Shown piece by piece: positions 1-7,713 of a DNA stretch of 64,000 bases. The stretch is from DATARH01 sp963789255. GTDB taxonomy: Bacteria > Pseudomonadota > Alphaproteobacteria > ATCC43930 > CGMCC-115725. The stretch's first letter is position 1. Each line of letters starts with the position of its first letter. A program made the position numbers and the translations under genes. Under the pieces are notes generated by a model. That model worked only from the letters and a program-made list of their open reading frames with translations, was not told where the DNA came from and did no database searches. The DNA is taken from the NCBI GenBank assembly GCA_963789255.1, contig CAWBJW010000001.1, positions 1,240,001 through 1,304,000 of the forward strand, written 5' to 3'.

Positions 1-1776
1 GTTGTTGAAGCTGGTGTTGAGAAACGAGCGCGACGGCGCCGGCACCAGGCGGAACGGCCGCTCGGGGTCGCAGTCGTCGATCACCGCGACATGATCGGGG
101 AAGACAGACAGAAGCGCGTGCTCGGACCCGAGCGCAGCCCAATTGGCGCGGAAGTGGAATTTCCTGTCGGCATGGCCGAAGCCGTCGAGGAAATGCCCGG
201 TCGCGAAACCGGGCCAGCAATCGAGCCAGACCCCTTCCGCGAAAGCCGCCGGCCCGGGCAACCTGCTTGCCTGCAATGTGCGCTCGATGATCTCGAATGC
301 GGTCATCTCGAAGCCCCGATGCCGGGCACCGAGCCTAGTGGCGAGCCCGCGGATCGCCTCGTGGTTGGAGCGGCACTCGCCGTAGGGCGGCAGCACCGCG
401 CGGCCGATTTGCAGAAAGTGGTGGCCGCCGGCGGTGTAGATGTCGTCATGCTCGAGAAAGGTGGTCGCCGGCAGGACGATATCGGCCATCGCGGCTGTTT
501 CGGTCAGGAATTGCTCCTGCACGCAGACGAACAGATCCTCGCGCCGGAAACCCTGGCGCACCAGCCCCGATTCGGGCGATACGACCATCGGGTTGGTGTT
601 CTGGATGAAAAGCGCGGCGACCGGCGGGCCGTCGCCGAGATCGCGCCGGTCGCCGCAAAGGATTGGGCCGATGCGCGACTGGTCGAGGATGCGGGTCGAG
701 TGGTCGACGACATCGAGCCCCTCGATCAGAGTGAGGTCGAGCGGCAGCATGCCGTGGTTCGAGTAATGCGCGCCGCCGCCTTCGTATTGCCAGGCGCCGG
801 TCACGGTCGGCAGGCAGGTCACGGCAAACATCTGCACCGCGCCGTTGCGCGAGCGCGAAAATCCGTAGCCGAGCCGGATATAGCTGCGCCTGGTGCGGCC
901 ATAGAGACGCGCGAACTCGACGATCTCGGCCTCGCTCAGCCCGGTGATCCGCGCGGCCCATTCCGGGCCGCGCGTCGCCAGATGGGCTTCGAGCCCGGCG
1001 GGATCGTCGGCATAGCCAGCCAGATAGGCGCGGTCGGCATAGCCCTCCTTGAACAGCACATGCATGACGGCGCAGGCGAGCGCGCCGTCGGTACCCGGCA
1101 GCGGCGCCAGATGCATGTCGGCGATCTCGGCGGTGCCGGTGCGGTACGGGTCGACGACGACGAGCTTTGCCCCGCGCTCCTTCCGCGCCGTGGCCACATG
1201 GGTCATCACATTGACCTGGGTCGAGACCGGGTTGCCGCCCCACGCGACGATCAGGTCGGATCGGGCGATCTCGCGCGCGTCCACGCCGCGCCTGGCGCCG
1301 ACCCCGGCGAGCCAGCCGCGATCCGTCAAGGCGTTGCAGATCGTCGAATGCTGGCGCGAATAGCGCATCGCATGGGCCAGCCGGTTGATGCCGTCGCGCT
1401 GCACCCGCCCCATCGTCCCGGCATAGAAATGCGGCCACACCGCCTCAGGACCGTAGCGCGTTGCCGCCCGGCTCAGCCCCTCCGCCACCGCGTCGAGCGC
1501 GTCGTCCCACGAGATCGGCACGAACGCCTCGCGCCCCCTGCCCTTCTCGCCGACCCGGCGCAATGGGACCGACAGGCGCTCGGGGTGGTGCTGACGCTCG
1601 GCATAACGCGCCACCTTGGCGCAGACGATGCCTTGCGTGTAGGACTGCCCCTCGGCGCCGCGCACCCGGCCGATGCGGGTGCCGTCAATCCGCTCGATCG
1701 CCAGCGCGCAGGCGCTCGGGCAGTCGTGCGGGCAGACGGTGTAGACGGTGTCGAGCGGCAAGCGCGTGGCTCCCAT
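1..1776 (-). CDS. Molybdopterin-dependent oxidoreductase, partial (3' end outside window)
   Basis: Catalytic subunit of the formate dehydrogenase/thiosulfate reductase (bis-MGD) superfamily; substrate unknown. Reading leftward from the ATG complementary to 1774-1776, the frame stays open for 592 codons and leaves the window. The N-terminus has a [4Fe-4S] motif, C15-x3-C19-x3-C23 with C52 (CPHDCPSAC ... VCAKV), as in the Molybdop_Fe4S4 domain. Central molybdopterin-domain strings follow (LIVAWGGNPVSTQVN, FIQNTNPMVV), and the last residues FLNTSFNN look like the start of the C-terminal dinucleotide-binding domain, so perhaps 100 residues are missing. No twin-arginine signal is visible, so it is probably cytoplasmic. 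It is divergent from the acyl-CoA dehydrogenase gene, with a 69-base shared upstream region. Family is secure; specific reaction is not. Confidence 0.9.
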   Translation of the reverse strand, partial: MGATRLPLDTVYTVCPHDCPSACALAIERIDGTRIGRVRGAEGQSYTQGIVCAKVARYAERQHHPERLSVPLRRVGEKGRGREAFVPISWDDALDAVAEGLSRAATRYGPEAVWPHFYAGTMGRVQRDGINRLAHAMRYSRQHSTICNALTDRGWLAGVGARRGVDAREIARSDLIVAWGGNPVSTQVNVMTHVATARKERGAKLVVVDPYRTGTAEIADMHLAPLPGTDGALACAVMHVLFKEGYADRAYLAGYADDPAGLEAHLATRGPEWAARITGLSEAEIVEFARLYGRTRRSYIRLGYGFSRSRNGAVQMFAVTCLPTVTGAWQYEGGGAHYSNHGMLPLDLTLIEGLDVVDHSTRILDQSRIGPILCGDRRDLGDGPPVAALFIQNTNPMVVSPESGLVRQGFRREDLFVCVQEQFLTETAAMADIVLPATTFLEHDDIYTAGGHHFLQIGRAVLPPYGECRSNHEAIRGLATRLGARHRGFEMTAFEIIERTLQASRLPGPAAFAEGVWLDCWPGFATGHFLDGFGHADRKFHFRANWAALGSEHALLSVFPDHVAVIDDCDPERPFRLVPAPSRSFLNTSFNN

Positions 1777-1845
1777 GCGCGATCTATCGCAGAATATAAG
1801 CCGCCGCGCGTCCCGACGAAACGGCGCGTGGGCAAGGAGGGCGCC

Positions 1846-3021
1846 ATGACCTTCGCTTTGACCCCCGAGCAGCTGGAGATCCGCGAGGCGGTGGCGCGGC
1901 TGTGCCAGCGCTTCGGTGACGATTACTGGCTGAAGAAGGACACCGAGGGCGGCTTTCCGCACGAATTCCACCGGGCGATGGCGGAGGGCGGCTGGCTCGG
2001 CGTCGCGATGCCGCCGGAATTCGGCGGCAGTGGTCTCGGCATCAGCGAGGCGGCCATTGTCATGCAGGCGGTGGCACAGTCCGGCGCCGGGTTCAGCGGC
2101 GCTTCGGCGGTGCATATGAACATCTTCGGCCTGCACCCGGTCGTCGTCTTCGGCACGGACGAGCAGAAGCGGCGCTTCCTGCCGCCCTTGATCGCCGGCA
2201 ACGAAAAAGCCTGCTTTGCCGTCACCGAGCCCGATGCCGGGCTTGACACGACAAGGCTCAAGACGCGCGCGGTGCGCGACGGCAACGGCTATATCATCAC
2301 CGGGCGCAAGATCTGGACCTCGACCGCGCAGGTCACCGAGAAGATGCTGATCCTGACACGCACCACCGCGTTGGAGGATTCGCCGCGTCCCTCGGCCGGC
2401 ATGACGCTCTTCTATACCGATCTCGACCGCAGCGCGGTCGAGGTTCGCGAGATCCCCAAGATGGGCCGCCACGCGGTCAATTCGAACATGCTGTTCATCG
2501 ACGGGCTGAAGGTGCCGCTGGAGGATCGCATCGGCGAGGAGGGCAAGGGTTTCCAATACATCCTGCACGGGATGAACCCGGAGCGCATCCTGATCGCCGC
2601 CGAGGCGGTGGGCCTGGGGCGCGTCGCACTCGCCCGCGCCGCCAAATATGCCGGCGAGCGCATCGTCTTCGGCCGGCCGATCGGCCAGAACCAGGGAATC
2701 CAGCACCCGCTCGCCAAGCGCTGGGTCGAGTTGGAAGCGGCCGAATTATTGGTGCTGCGCGCCGCCGCAGCCTATGACGCGGGCGAGGAGCCTGGGACGG
2801 TCGGCGCCTTCGCCAACGCCGCCAAATACTATGCCGGCGAAGCCGGGCACCGCGCCTGCGAGACCGCGATGCTGACCCATGGCGGGATGGGCTATGCCAA
2901 GGAATTCCATGTCGAGCGCTATTTCCGGGAGGCCCAAATCGCCCGCATCGCGCCGGTCATGTCGCAACTGATCCTGTCGCATATCGGCGAGCGCGTGCTG
3001 GGGCTGCCGAAATCGTATTGA
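1846..3021 (+). CDS. Acyl-CoA dehydrogenase
   Basis: FAD enzyme of about 391 residues, the usual family length, oxidising an acyl-CoA to the 2,3-enoyl-CoA with electrons going to ETF. The start is the ATG at 1846, preceded by AAGGAGG at 1834-1840; the frame is open further upstream, but that part lies antisense to the molybdopterin gene. Family signatures in order: N-terminal helical domain, FAVTEPDAGLDT and KIWTSTAQ (FAD/substrate-binding middle domain), and C-terminal GGMGYAKEFHVERYFRE. The next gene (DUF1330) begins 79 bases downstream on the same strand and may be co-transcribed. Chain-length specificity cannot be read from the sequence. Confidence 0.93.
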   Translation: MTFALTPEQLEIREAVARLCQRFGDDYWLKKDTEGGFPHEFHRAMAEGGWLGVAMPPEFGGSGLGISEAAIVMQAVAQSGAGFSGASAVHMNIFGLHPVVVFGTDEQKRRFLPPLIAGNEKACFAVTEPDAGLDTTRLKTRAVRDGNGYIITGRKIWTSTAQVTEKMLILTRTTALEDSPRPSAGMTLFYTDLDRSAVEVREIPKMGRHAVNSNMLFIDGLKVPLEDRIGEEGKGFQYILHGMNPERILIAAEAVGLGRVALARAAKYAGERIVFGRPIGQNQGIQHPLAKRWVELEAAELLVLRAAAAYDAGEEPGTVGAFANAAKYYAGEAGHRACETAMLTHGGMGYAKEFHVERYFREAQIARIAPVMSQLILSHIGERVLGLPKSY

Positions 3022-3099
3022 TGTCGCCGTGAGGCGATTTCGCGACCAGCGCCGAGTCGCTAATCTCGCGGCGCAACAGCGAACCACAGAGAGGAAGCC

Positions 3100-3399
3100 A
3101 TGCCCAAAACACCCGCCTACGTCATCGCCGAGGTCGAGGTCACCGACCCGGCGGTGTTTCACGATTACGCCGCCAAGGCGGGGGCAACCCTGGCGGCCTA
3201 CAACGCCCGGCTGATCGTTCGCGGCAAGCCGCGCGCCAAGGAAGGTCCGGTGCCGGCGGGGAACATCGTCGTCATCGAGTTCGACAGTCTGGCCGATGCG
3301 GAGCGCTGGTACGGCACCCCGCCTTACAGCGACCTCATCGCGCTGCGGCAGCGTTCGGCGAACTCGCGCCTGTTCATCGTCGAAGGCGAGCCCCGGTAG
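3100..3399 (+). CDS. DUF1330 family protein
   Basis: Small 99-residue protein with a ferredoxin-like alpha/beta (dimeric barrel) fold expected for DUF1330. Family-type strings are YVIAEVEVTDPAVFHDYA near the N-terminus, RGKPR in the middle, and VVIEFDSLADAERWY followed by YSDLIALRQRSA near the C-terminus. The biochemical role of the family is unknown. The start is supported by the GAGAGGAAG ribosome-binding region just upstream. It sits 79 bases after the acyl-CoA dehydrogenase and 21 bases before the aspartate dehydrogenase gene, so the three may form one transcript. Confidence 0.88.
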   Translation: MPKTPAYVIAEVEVTDPAVFHDYAAKAGATLAAYNARLIVRGKPRAKEGPVPAGNIVVIEFDSLADAERWYGTPPYSDLIALRQRSANSRLFIVEGEPR

Positions 3400-3420
3400 G
3401 CGCGCCGGTCGGGGCGGCGC

Positions 3421-4227
3421 ATGATGCAGCGCGTCGCAATCGCCGGGTTCGGCGCGATCGGCCGGGTCGTCGCCGAGCAGCTTGACCGCGGCATTGCCGG
3501 CCTCGCGCTGGCCGCGGTATCGGCCCGCGATGTCGAACACGCCGAACGGGCGATGGCCGGCTTTGCCCGGAAGGTGCCGGTGGTGCCGCTCGCCCGCCTT
3601 GCCGACGCGGCCGACATCATCGTCGAATGCGCCCCGGCGGCCTTGTTGCGCGACATCGCCGAGCCGGCGCTGAGGGCGGGCCGCACGCTCGTTGTGCTGT
3701 CCTGCGGGGCGCTGCTCGACAACCCAGACCTGATCGACCTCGCGCGTCTCCACGATGGCCGCATCCTGGTGCCGACCGGCGCGCTGCTCGGCCTCGATGC
3801 GGTGCAGGCCGCGGCCCAGGGGGAAATCTCGCGCGTCCACATGATCACCCGGAAGCCGCCCGGCGGGCTCGACGGCGCGCCCTATCTCGTCGAGCACGGC
3901 ATTTCGGTCGCCGGCCTCGACCGGGCGCTCTGCGTCTTCACCGGCAGCGCGCGTGAAGCCGCGCGCGGCTTCCCGGCCAATGTCAATGTCGCGGCCGCGC
4001 TGGCGCTCGCCGGCATCGGCCCCGACAAGACGACGATCGAGATCTGGGCCGATCCCGGGGTCAACCGCAACATCCACCGGATCGAGGTCGAGGCCGACGC
4101 GGCGCGCCTGTCGATGCTGATCGAAAACGTGCCGAGCCTGGAAAATCCGAAAACCGGGCGCCTCACCCCGCTTTCGGTCATCGCCCTGTTGCGCAAGCTG
4201 TCGAGCCCGCTCGCGATCGGCACCTGA
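3421..4227 (+). CDS. nadX: L-aspartate dehydrogenase (NadX-like)
   Basis: NAD(P)-dependent aspartate dehydrogenase family (268 residues, normal length), converting aspartate to iminoaspartate/oxaloacetate; in some bacteria this feeds NAD synthesis in place of NadB. The Rossmann motif is at the N-terminus (VAIAGFGAIGRVVAEQL). The C-terminal catalytic domain has PANVNVAAALALAG and WADPGVNRNIHRIEVE, which include the conserved Asn/His region, and ends with NPKTGRLTPLSVIALLRKL, typical of DUF108. It starts 21 bases after the DUF1330 gene. No nadA or nadC lies nearby, so a role in NAD synthesis versus amino-acid catabolism is open. A strong palindrome begins 5 bases after the stop and may end transcription. 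Confidence 0.85.
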   Translation: MMQRVAIAGFGAIGRVVAEQLDRGIAGLALAAVSARDVEHAERAMAGFARKVPVVPLARLADAADIIVECAPAALLRDIAEPALRAGRTLVVLSCGALLDNPDLIDLARLHDGRILVPTGALLGLDAVQAAAQGEISRVHMITRKPPGGLDGAPYLVEHGISVAGLDRALCVFTGSAREAARGFPANVNVAAALALAGIGPDKTTIEIWADPGVNRNIHRIEVEADAARLSMLIENVPSLENPKTGRLTPLSVIALLRKLSSPLAIGT

Positions 4228-4232
4228 GCCTA

Positions 4233-4362
4233 ACCCTCTCCCGCACCGCGGGAGAGGGTGCCGAGCGCAGCGCGGCGGGTGAGGGTGATGGCCGCCGGAA
4301 GACCCCCACCCACCCGGCCCTCCGGGCCGGCTCCCCCTCTCCCGCAATGCCGGAGAGGGTTT
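4233..4362. repeat. REP-like palindrome pair, possible terminator of nadX
   Basis: Two related palindromes. The first is perfect: ACCCTCTCCCGC at 4233-4244 pairs with 4248-4259 across a 3-base loop. The second, around 4335-4360, has CCCTCTCCCGC opposite a slightly mismatched GGAGAGGG, and the GC-rich spacer contains its own hairpin (GGCCCTCCGGGCC). The same CCTCTCCCCGC-type core recurs at 9222-9286 and 32197-32335, so this is a dispersed element of the genome. The first palindrome, directly after the nadX stop, could act as a terminator, although there is no T-run. Confidence 0.7.
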
Positions 4363-4382
4363 CTGCTCGGCAACTTTCACGC

Positions 4383-4757
4383 CTATTTGTTGCAGCCGGA
4401 GACGCGCACCGTGCAGTTGCCGGTTGTGGCATGGTCCTGACAGAGCACGACCGCAGCGCGCTTGGCCGCGTCCAGGTTGACCCGGTCGGCGCCACCCCAG
4501 GCCTTGTCCCTGTCGCTCAGCGCCAGAGCGCCGCACCCGGCCGGTTTGACCGGATGCACGCGGCAATCCGCATTGCCGCATTGCTTCAGCGCCAGCTCGT
4601 TGGCGCGGGCCGGCGTCGTCTGGTCCCAGCTGGAACCGCGTTTGCCGCTGTGTTGATCGTAGGCGATCGCGCCGTAGCCGGCACCGGCCGGTGCGGCCAT
4701 CGCGAGCAGCAGGACAATTGCGGCCATTCCCACAACAATCGACATCGCGCGATGCAT
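4383..4757 (-). CDS. Secreted DUF4189 protein (copy 1)
   Basis: A 124-residue exported protein. The start chosen is the ATG complementary to 4755-4757, because GGAGG lies 9 bases before it; longer starts exist up to 4802. The signal peptide is MHRAMSIVVGMAAIVLLLAM followed by APAGAG. The mature part has the DUF4189 pattern: YGAIAYD near the start, then several cysteines (QCGNADCRV, AGCGALA, LCQDH, GNCTVRVSGC) that could form disulfides in the periplasm. Function is unknown. The neighbouring gene at 4833-5210 is a paralogue of the same size and cysteine layout, so this is a tandem duplication. Confidence 0.8.
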   Translation of the reverse strand: MHRAMSIVVGMAAIVLLLAMAAPAGAGYGAIAYDQHSGKRGSSWDQTTPARANELALKQCGNADCRVHPVKPAGCGALALSDRDKAWGGADRVNLDAAKRAAVVLCQDHATTGNCTVRVSGCNK

Positions 4758-4832
4758 CGTGCGCATCCTCCGCATGGGTTGGCCGGCGCGTCGGTCGTTC
4801 AACGCCCGGTTTTCACTAATGCCCGGTTTTCT

Positions 4833-5210
4833 CTAATGATTGCACCCGCTCGCGCGCACCTTGCACTGGCCGGAGGTGTGCTTTTTACAGTCATTGGTTG
4901 CGGCAAGGACGGCCGCATCGCGCGTCGGCTTTGCTGCTCCGCCCCAAGCAGTGCTGCCTTGCTTCTCGCTGGTTGCAAGGGCGCCGCATAGCCCTGGCCC
5001 CACAGGAAAGACGATTTTGCAATTGGCCGACTTGCAGTTCTTCAGCGCCAATTGATCGGCGTGCTGTTGGTCCGGCTGGTTTAGGCTATATCCGAACTTA
5101 TGGGCGCTCTCGTCCAAAGCGAAGGCGCCGTCGCCGGCGAAGGCCGGCGCAGCCGCCACGGTCGCCAGAAGCGCCGCAAACCCCGCGGCGATGATCTTCG
5201 CGCGACGCAT
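4833..5210 (-). CDS. Secreted DUF4189 protein (copy 2)
   Basis: A 125-residue exported paralogue of the adjacent downstream gene. The start has a strong GGAGGAGG upstream. The signal peptide MRRAKIIAAGFAALLATVAA is followed by APAFAG, and the mature domain by GDGAFALDESAHKFGYS, NCKSANCKI, GLCGALATSEKQGS, AWGGAA and QCKVRASGCNH. The cysteine positions match copy 1, and the overall similarity is clear but moderate, so the duplication is not recent. Both genes read leftward, 75 bases apart, and could be one transcript. Function is unknown. Confidence 0.82.
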   Translation of the reverse strand: MRRAKIIAAGFAALLATVAAAPAFAGDGAFALDESAHKFGYSLNQPDQQHADQLALKNCKSANCKIVFPVGPGLCGALATSEKQGSTAWGGAAKPTRDAAVLAATNDCKKHTSGQCKVRASGCNH

Positions 5211-5329
5211 CGTATGGTCCTCCTCCGCAATCGTTCCTGCCGTGCCGGTCGCTTGGCGGCCGGTTTAACGTATGGCCGCCTCGCGCTTGCCGCAACCGCA
5301 CGGCGCAACGCGAACGCCTCGCGCGCCGT

Positions 5330-6832
5330 TCACGGGCCGATCGCAAACGCGTAGAGCCGGCCGTCGGCGCCGACGAAGAGCCGGCCGTCGGCGGCGATCA
5401 GGGTCTGGAAATGCCGCAGCCCGGCGAGCGGCTTGCTGGTGAACAGAACCTCGCCGGTGTCGCCGCGGTAGCCGTGCAGCCGGTTGTCGCCTTCGGCGCC
5501 GAGAATCCACACGATCGGGTTGGTGCTTCCGTCGGTCGTCGTGACGATCGGCGCGCCGCCGCCCGACATCGCGCCGCACCAGGCGGTCGCGAGGCCGGGC
5601 GGGGTGCCGGGCGAGATGCGCAGGACCGTCAGGTCGCCCTGCTGCCCCGCCGGACAGTCGGCGCCGCGCACCTGGAACGCGATCAGCGCGGTATCGCCGG
5701 CCGGATAGACAGCGGGCGCGGTGCGGATCGGATAGGTCGCAACCTGCTTGGCGGCGAGGCTGCCGCCGATCCCGCCGAGGTTGAGCGGATCGAGCAGGTA
5801 CGCGCGCCTGTCCTTGCCGAGGGCCAGGACGAGACGCTGCGCCCCGCTGCCGCCGTGTACGGCAAACGGCAACGGATTGGTGCCGCCGAGATCGGCGTCG
5901 CGCTGGTCAAGCGCGTGCCAGTCCGAGGGCGCGAAGAAACCGGTGCCGCGCTCCGAATGGTGCAGATTGGGATCAAGGCGGAACACCGCCTCGCCGTCGC
6001 TCCATGCGGCGGCCCCGATCGTGTTGCCGGTCGCGACATAAAGCAATTCGCCGTCGCTGGCGATCCCGCCCGGCGCCCAGATGCCGGCGCCGCGGCCGCG
6101 GCTACGCCAGGCAAAGACGCGCTGCGGAGCGCTCAGCTGCACGCCGGCGACCCAGCCATGATAGTCGCCGCAATCGCCATAGAAGCCGCCATAGGGCACG
6201 TAGAGATTGCCATCGAGGATCGTCAGCGCGCCGCGCTGGTTCTGCACGTCCGGCTCGAAATCCTGCCCCGCCGCGCGCAACGCCTGGCCGACATCGATCG
6301 GCCAGCCCGAACGCACCGAACCATCGGCGAGCGACAGCGCGAACAGAAGGTGCCGCGGCCCCGCCGCACCCGACACCATCGCATCGAGGTAAAGGGTGCC
6401 GCTCGCCGCGTCGATCACCGGCGTGCCGGTGACGCCGAGCGGGTCGATATTGCCGCAGCGGAAGGCGGACAGCGGCGCCGGCGTGTCGAGCGAGCGGCTC
6501 CACAGCGTCGCGCCGCTCGCCGCGTCGATTGCCGCGACCGTGTTGCTTTCGCTGGCGACAATCAGCATGCCGGAGGCGTGACCCGGCGGATGCCAGTAGA
6601 GCGGCTGGGCATAGAGGTGGCCCGAGAAGTGCGGGGCGAAGCCGGGATCGAGCCGCAATGCGCTTGCATGCTCCCAGCTAAGGGCCGGAACCACGAAATT
6701 GCCGCTGCGGTCGGCGCGGCCATGATAGGTCGCGACCGTCTGCGCGATTCCGGGATGGACGGCGGCGATCAACGGCAAGGCAAGCGCCAATGCCTGTCCC
6801 CACGCCGACACTTGCCTGCTCGCGGTTGCCAT
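5330..6832 (-). CDS. Secreted PQQ-type beta-propeller protein
   Basis: A 500-residue protein with an N-terminal signal peptide (hydrophobic run ending near AVHPGIAQ). Repeated beta-propeller blades follow, of the kind ASGATLWSRSLD, ASGTLYLDAM, DGELLYVATGN, DTGEVLFTSK and DGRLFVGADGRLYAF, as in PQQ-like and outer-membrane assembly (BamB-like) propellers. I do not see a recognisable quinoprotein dehydrogenase active site or cytochrome CxxCH motif, so it is probably a non-catalytic or uncharacterised periplasmic propeller. Its 5' end lies close to the divergent HAD phosphatase gene. Confidence 0.75.
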   Translation of the reverse strand: MATASRQVSAWGQALALALPLIAAVHPGIAQTVATYHGRADRSGNFVVPALSWEHASALRLDPGFAPHFSGHLYAQPLYWHPPGHASGMLIVASESNTVAAIDAASGATLWSRSLDTPAPLSAFRCGNIDPLGVTGTPVIDAASGTLYLDAMVSGAAGPRHLLFALSLADGSVRSGWPIDVGQALRAAGQDFEPDVQNQRGALTILDGNLYVPYGGFYGDCGDYHGWVAGVQLSAPQRVFAWRSRGRGAGIWAPGGIASDGELLYVATGNTIGAAAWSDGEAVFRLDPNLHHSERGTGFFAPSDWHALDQRDADLGGTNPLPFAVHGGSGAQRLVLALGKDRRAYLLDPLNLGGIGGSLAAKQVATYPIRTAPAVYPAGDTALIAFQVRGADCPAGQQGDLTVLRISPGTPPGLATAWCGAMSGGGAPIVTTTDGSTNPIVWILGAEGDNRLHGYRGDTGEVLFTSKPLAGLRHFQTLIAADGRLFVGADGRLYAFAIGP

Positions 6833-6885
6833 TCGGTTTCGCCTATGATCAGGGATACAAGGCGAACGCTACCGAGGATCACGGG

Positions 6886-7713
6886 TTGCCGACCAGCGCC
6901 AATCCGCCGTTGCGCCATTCCGCACCGCTGGCGCTCGCCGAAATTCCGGCCGCACGGCGCGCCGGCATCCGCTTTGTGCTGACCGATATCGACGACACGC
7001 TGACGACCGGCGGGCATCTGACCGCCGCCGCTTATGGCGCGATCGAGCGGCTCTCGGCGCGCGGCTACCGGGTGATCCCGGTCACCGGACGCCCGGCCGG
7101 GTGGTGCGACCTGATCGCCCGCTTCTGGCCGGTCGATGCCGTGATCGGCGAGAACGGCGCCTTCTATTTCCGTTACGACCACAAGGCCCGGGCGATGACC
7201 CGCCGGTTCTGGCTGTCGGAAGACGAGCGTGCCGCGGCGCGCCGGCGCCTCGACCGCCTCGCCGCGACGATCCTCGCCGCGGTGCCCGGTGCGCGGATCG
7301 CCGCCGACCAGCCGTATCGCACGGCCGATCTGGCGATCGATTACCGCGAGGATGCCGGGCCGTTGCCCGCCGAAGCGGTCGATCGCATTGTCGCGCTGAT
7401 GCGCGAGGCCGGCGCCGCAGCGAAGATCAGCTCGATCCATGTCAACGGCTGGTTCGGCGACTGGGACAAGCTGGCAATGTCCCGGCATCTGTTCGGCGAG
7501 GTCTATGGCATCGACCTCGACCGGCAGCGCGCCGCCGTCGCCTTCATCGGCAACTCGCCGAATGACGAGCCGATGTTCGCGTTCTTCCCGCTGAGCGTCG
7601 CGGTCGCCAACATCCGTCCCTATCTGCCGCGGCTGAAGGCACGCCCGGCCTACATCACGGCGGGCGAGGCCGGGGCCGGCTTTATCGAATTCGTCGAGAC
7701 CCTGCTGTCGTGA
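6886..7713 (+). CDS. HAD-superfamily (HAD-IIB) phosphatase
   Basis: About 275 residues of a Cof/sucrose-phosphatase-like HAD hydrolase. Motif I is LTDIDDTLTTGG (nucleophile Asp and acid/base Asp), motif II is in VTGRP, motif III supplies the lysine in GDWDKLAM, and motif IV is FIGNSPNDEPMFAFF. The substrate is probably a sugar phosphate, which is not determinable here. I choose the TTG at 6886 because GAGG precedes it at a suitable distance; an in-frame upstream start at 6790 would overlap the opposite-strand propeller gene by 43 bases. The stop overlaps the GTG of glpD, so the two are translationally coupled. That suggests a link to sugar- or glycerol-phosphate metabolism. Confidence 0.8.
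   Translation: MPTSANPPLRHSAPLALAEIPAARRAGIRFVLTDIDDTLTTGGHLTAAAYGAIERLSARGYRVIPVTGRPAGWCDLIARFWPVDAVIGENGAFYFRYDHKARAMTRRFWLSEDERAAARRRLDRLAATILAAVPGARIAADQPYRTADLAIDYREDAGPLPAEAVDRIVALMREAGAAAKISSIHVNGWFGDWDKLAMSRHLFGEVYGIDLDRQRAAVAFIGNSPNDEPMFAFFPLSVAVANIRPYLPRLKARPAYITAGEAGAGFIEFVETLLS

Noticed and set aside
446..1438. Leftward 330-codon open frame within the molybdopterin gene
   Set aside because: Different frame from the one carrying the CPHDCPSAC cluster motif and molybdopterin-domain strings; composition of a shadow frame.
91..1845. Long rightward open frame upstream of and joined to the acyl-CoA dehydrogenase
   Set aside because: It is antisense to the molybdopterin oxidoreductase, has Arg/Gly/His-rich composition and no family match; the real start at 1846 has a strong AAGGAGG.
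5411..6885. Rightward open frame opposite the beta-propeller gene
   Set aside because: Arg/Ala-rich antisense shadow; the leftward frame has a signal peptide and clear propeller repeats.
6790..6885. Longer N-terminus of the HAD phosphatase
   Set aside because: Would overlap the divergent propeller gene and adds non-family residues; GAGG lies properly before the TTG at 6886.
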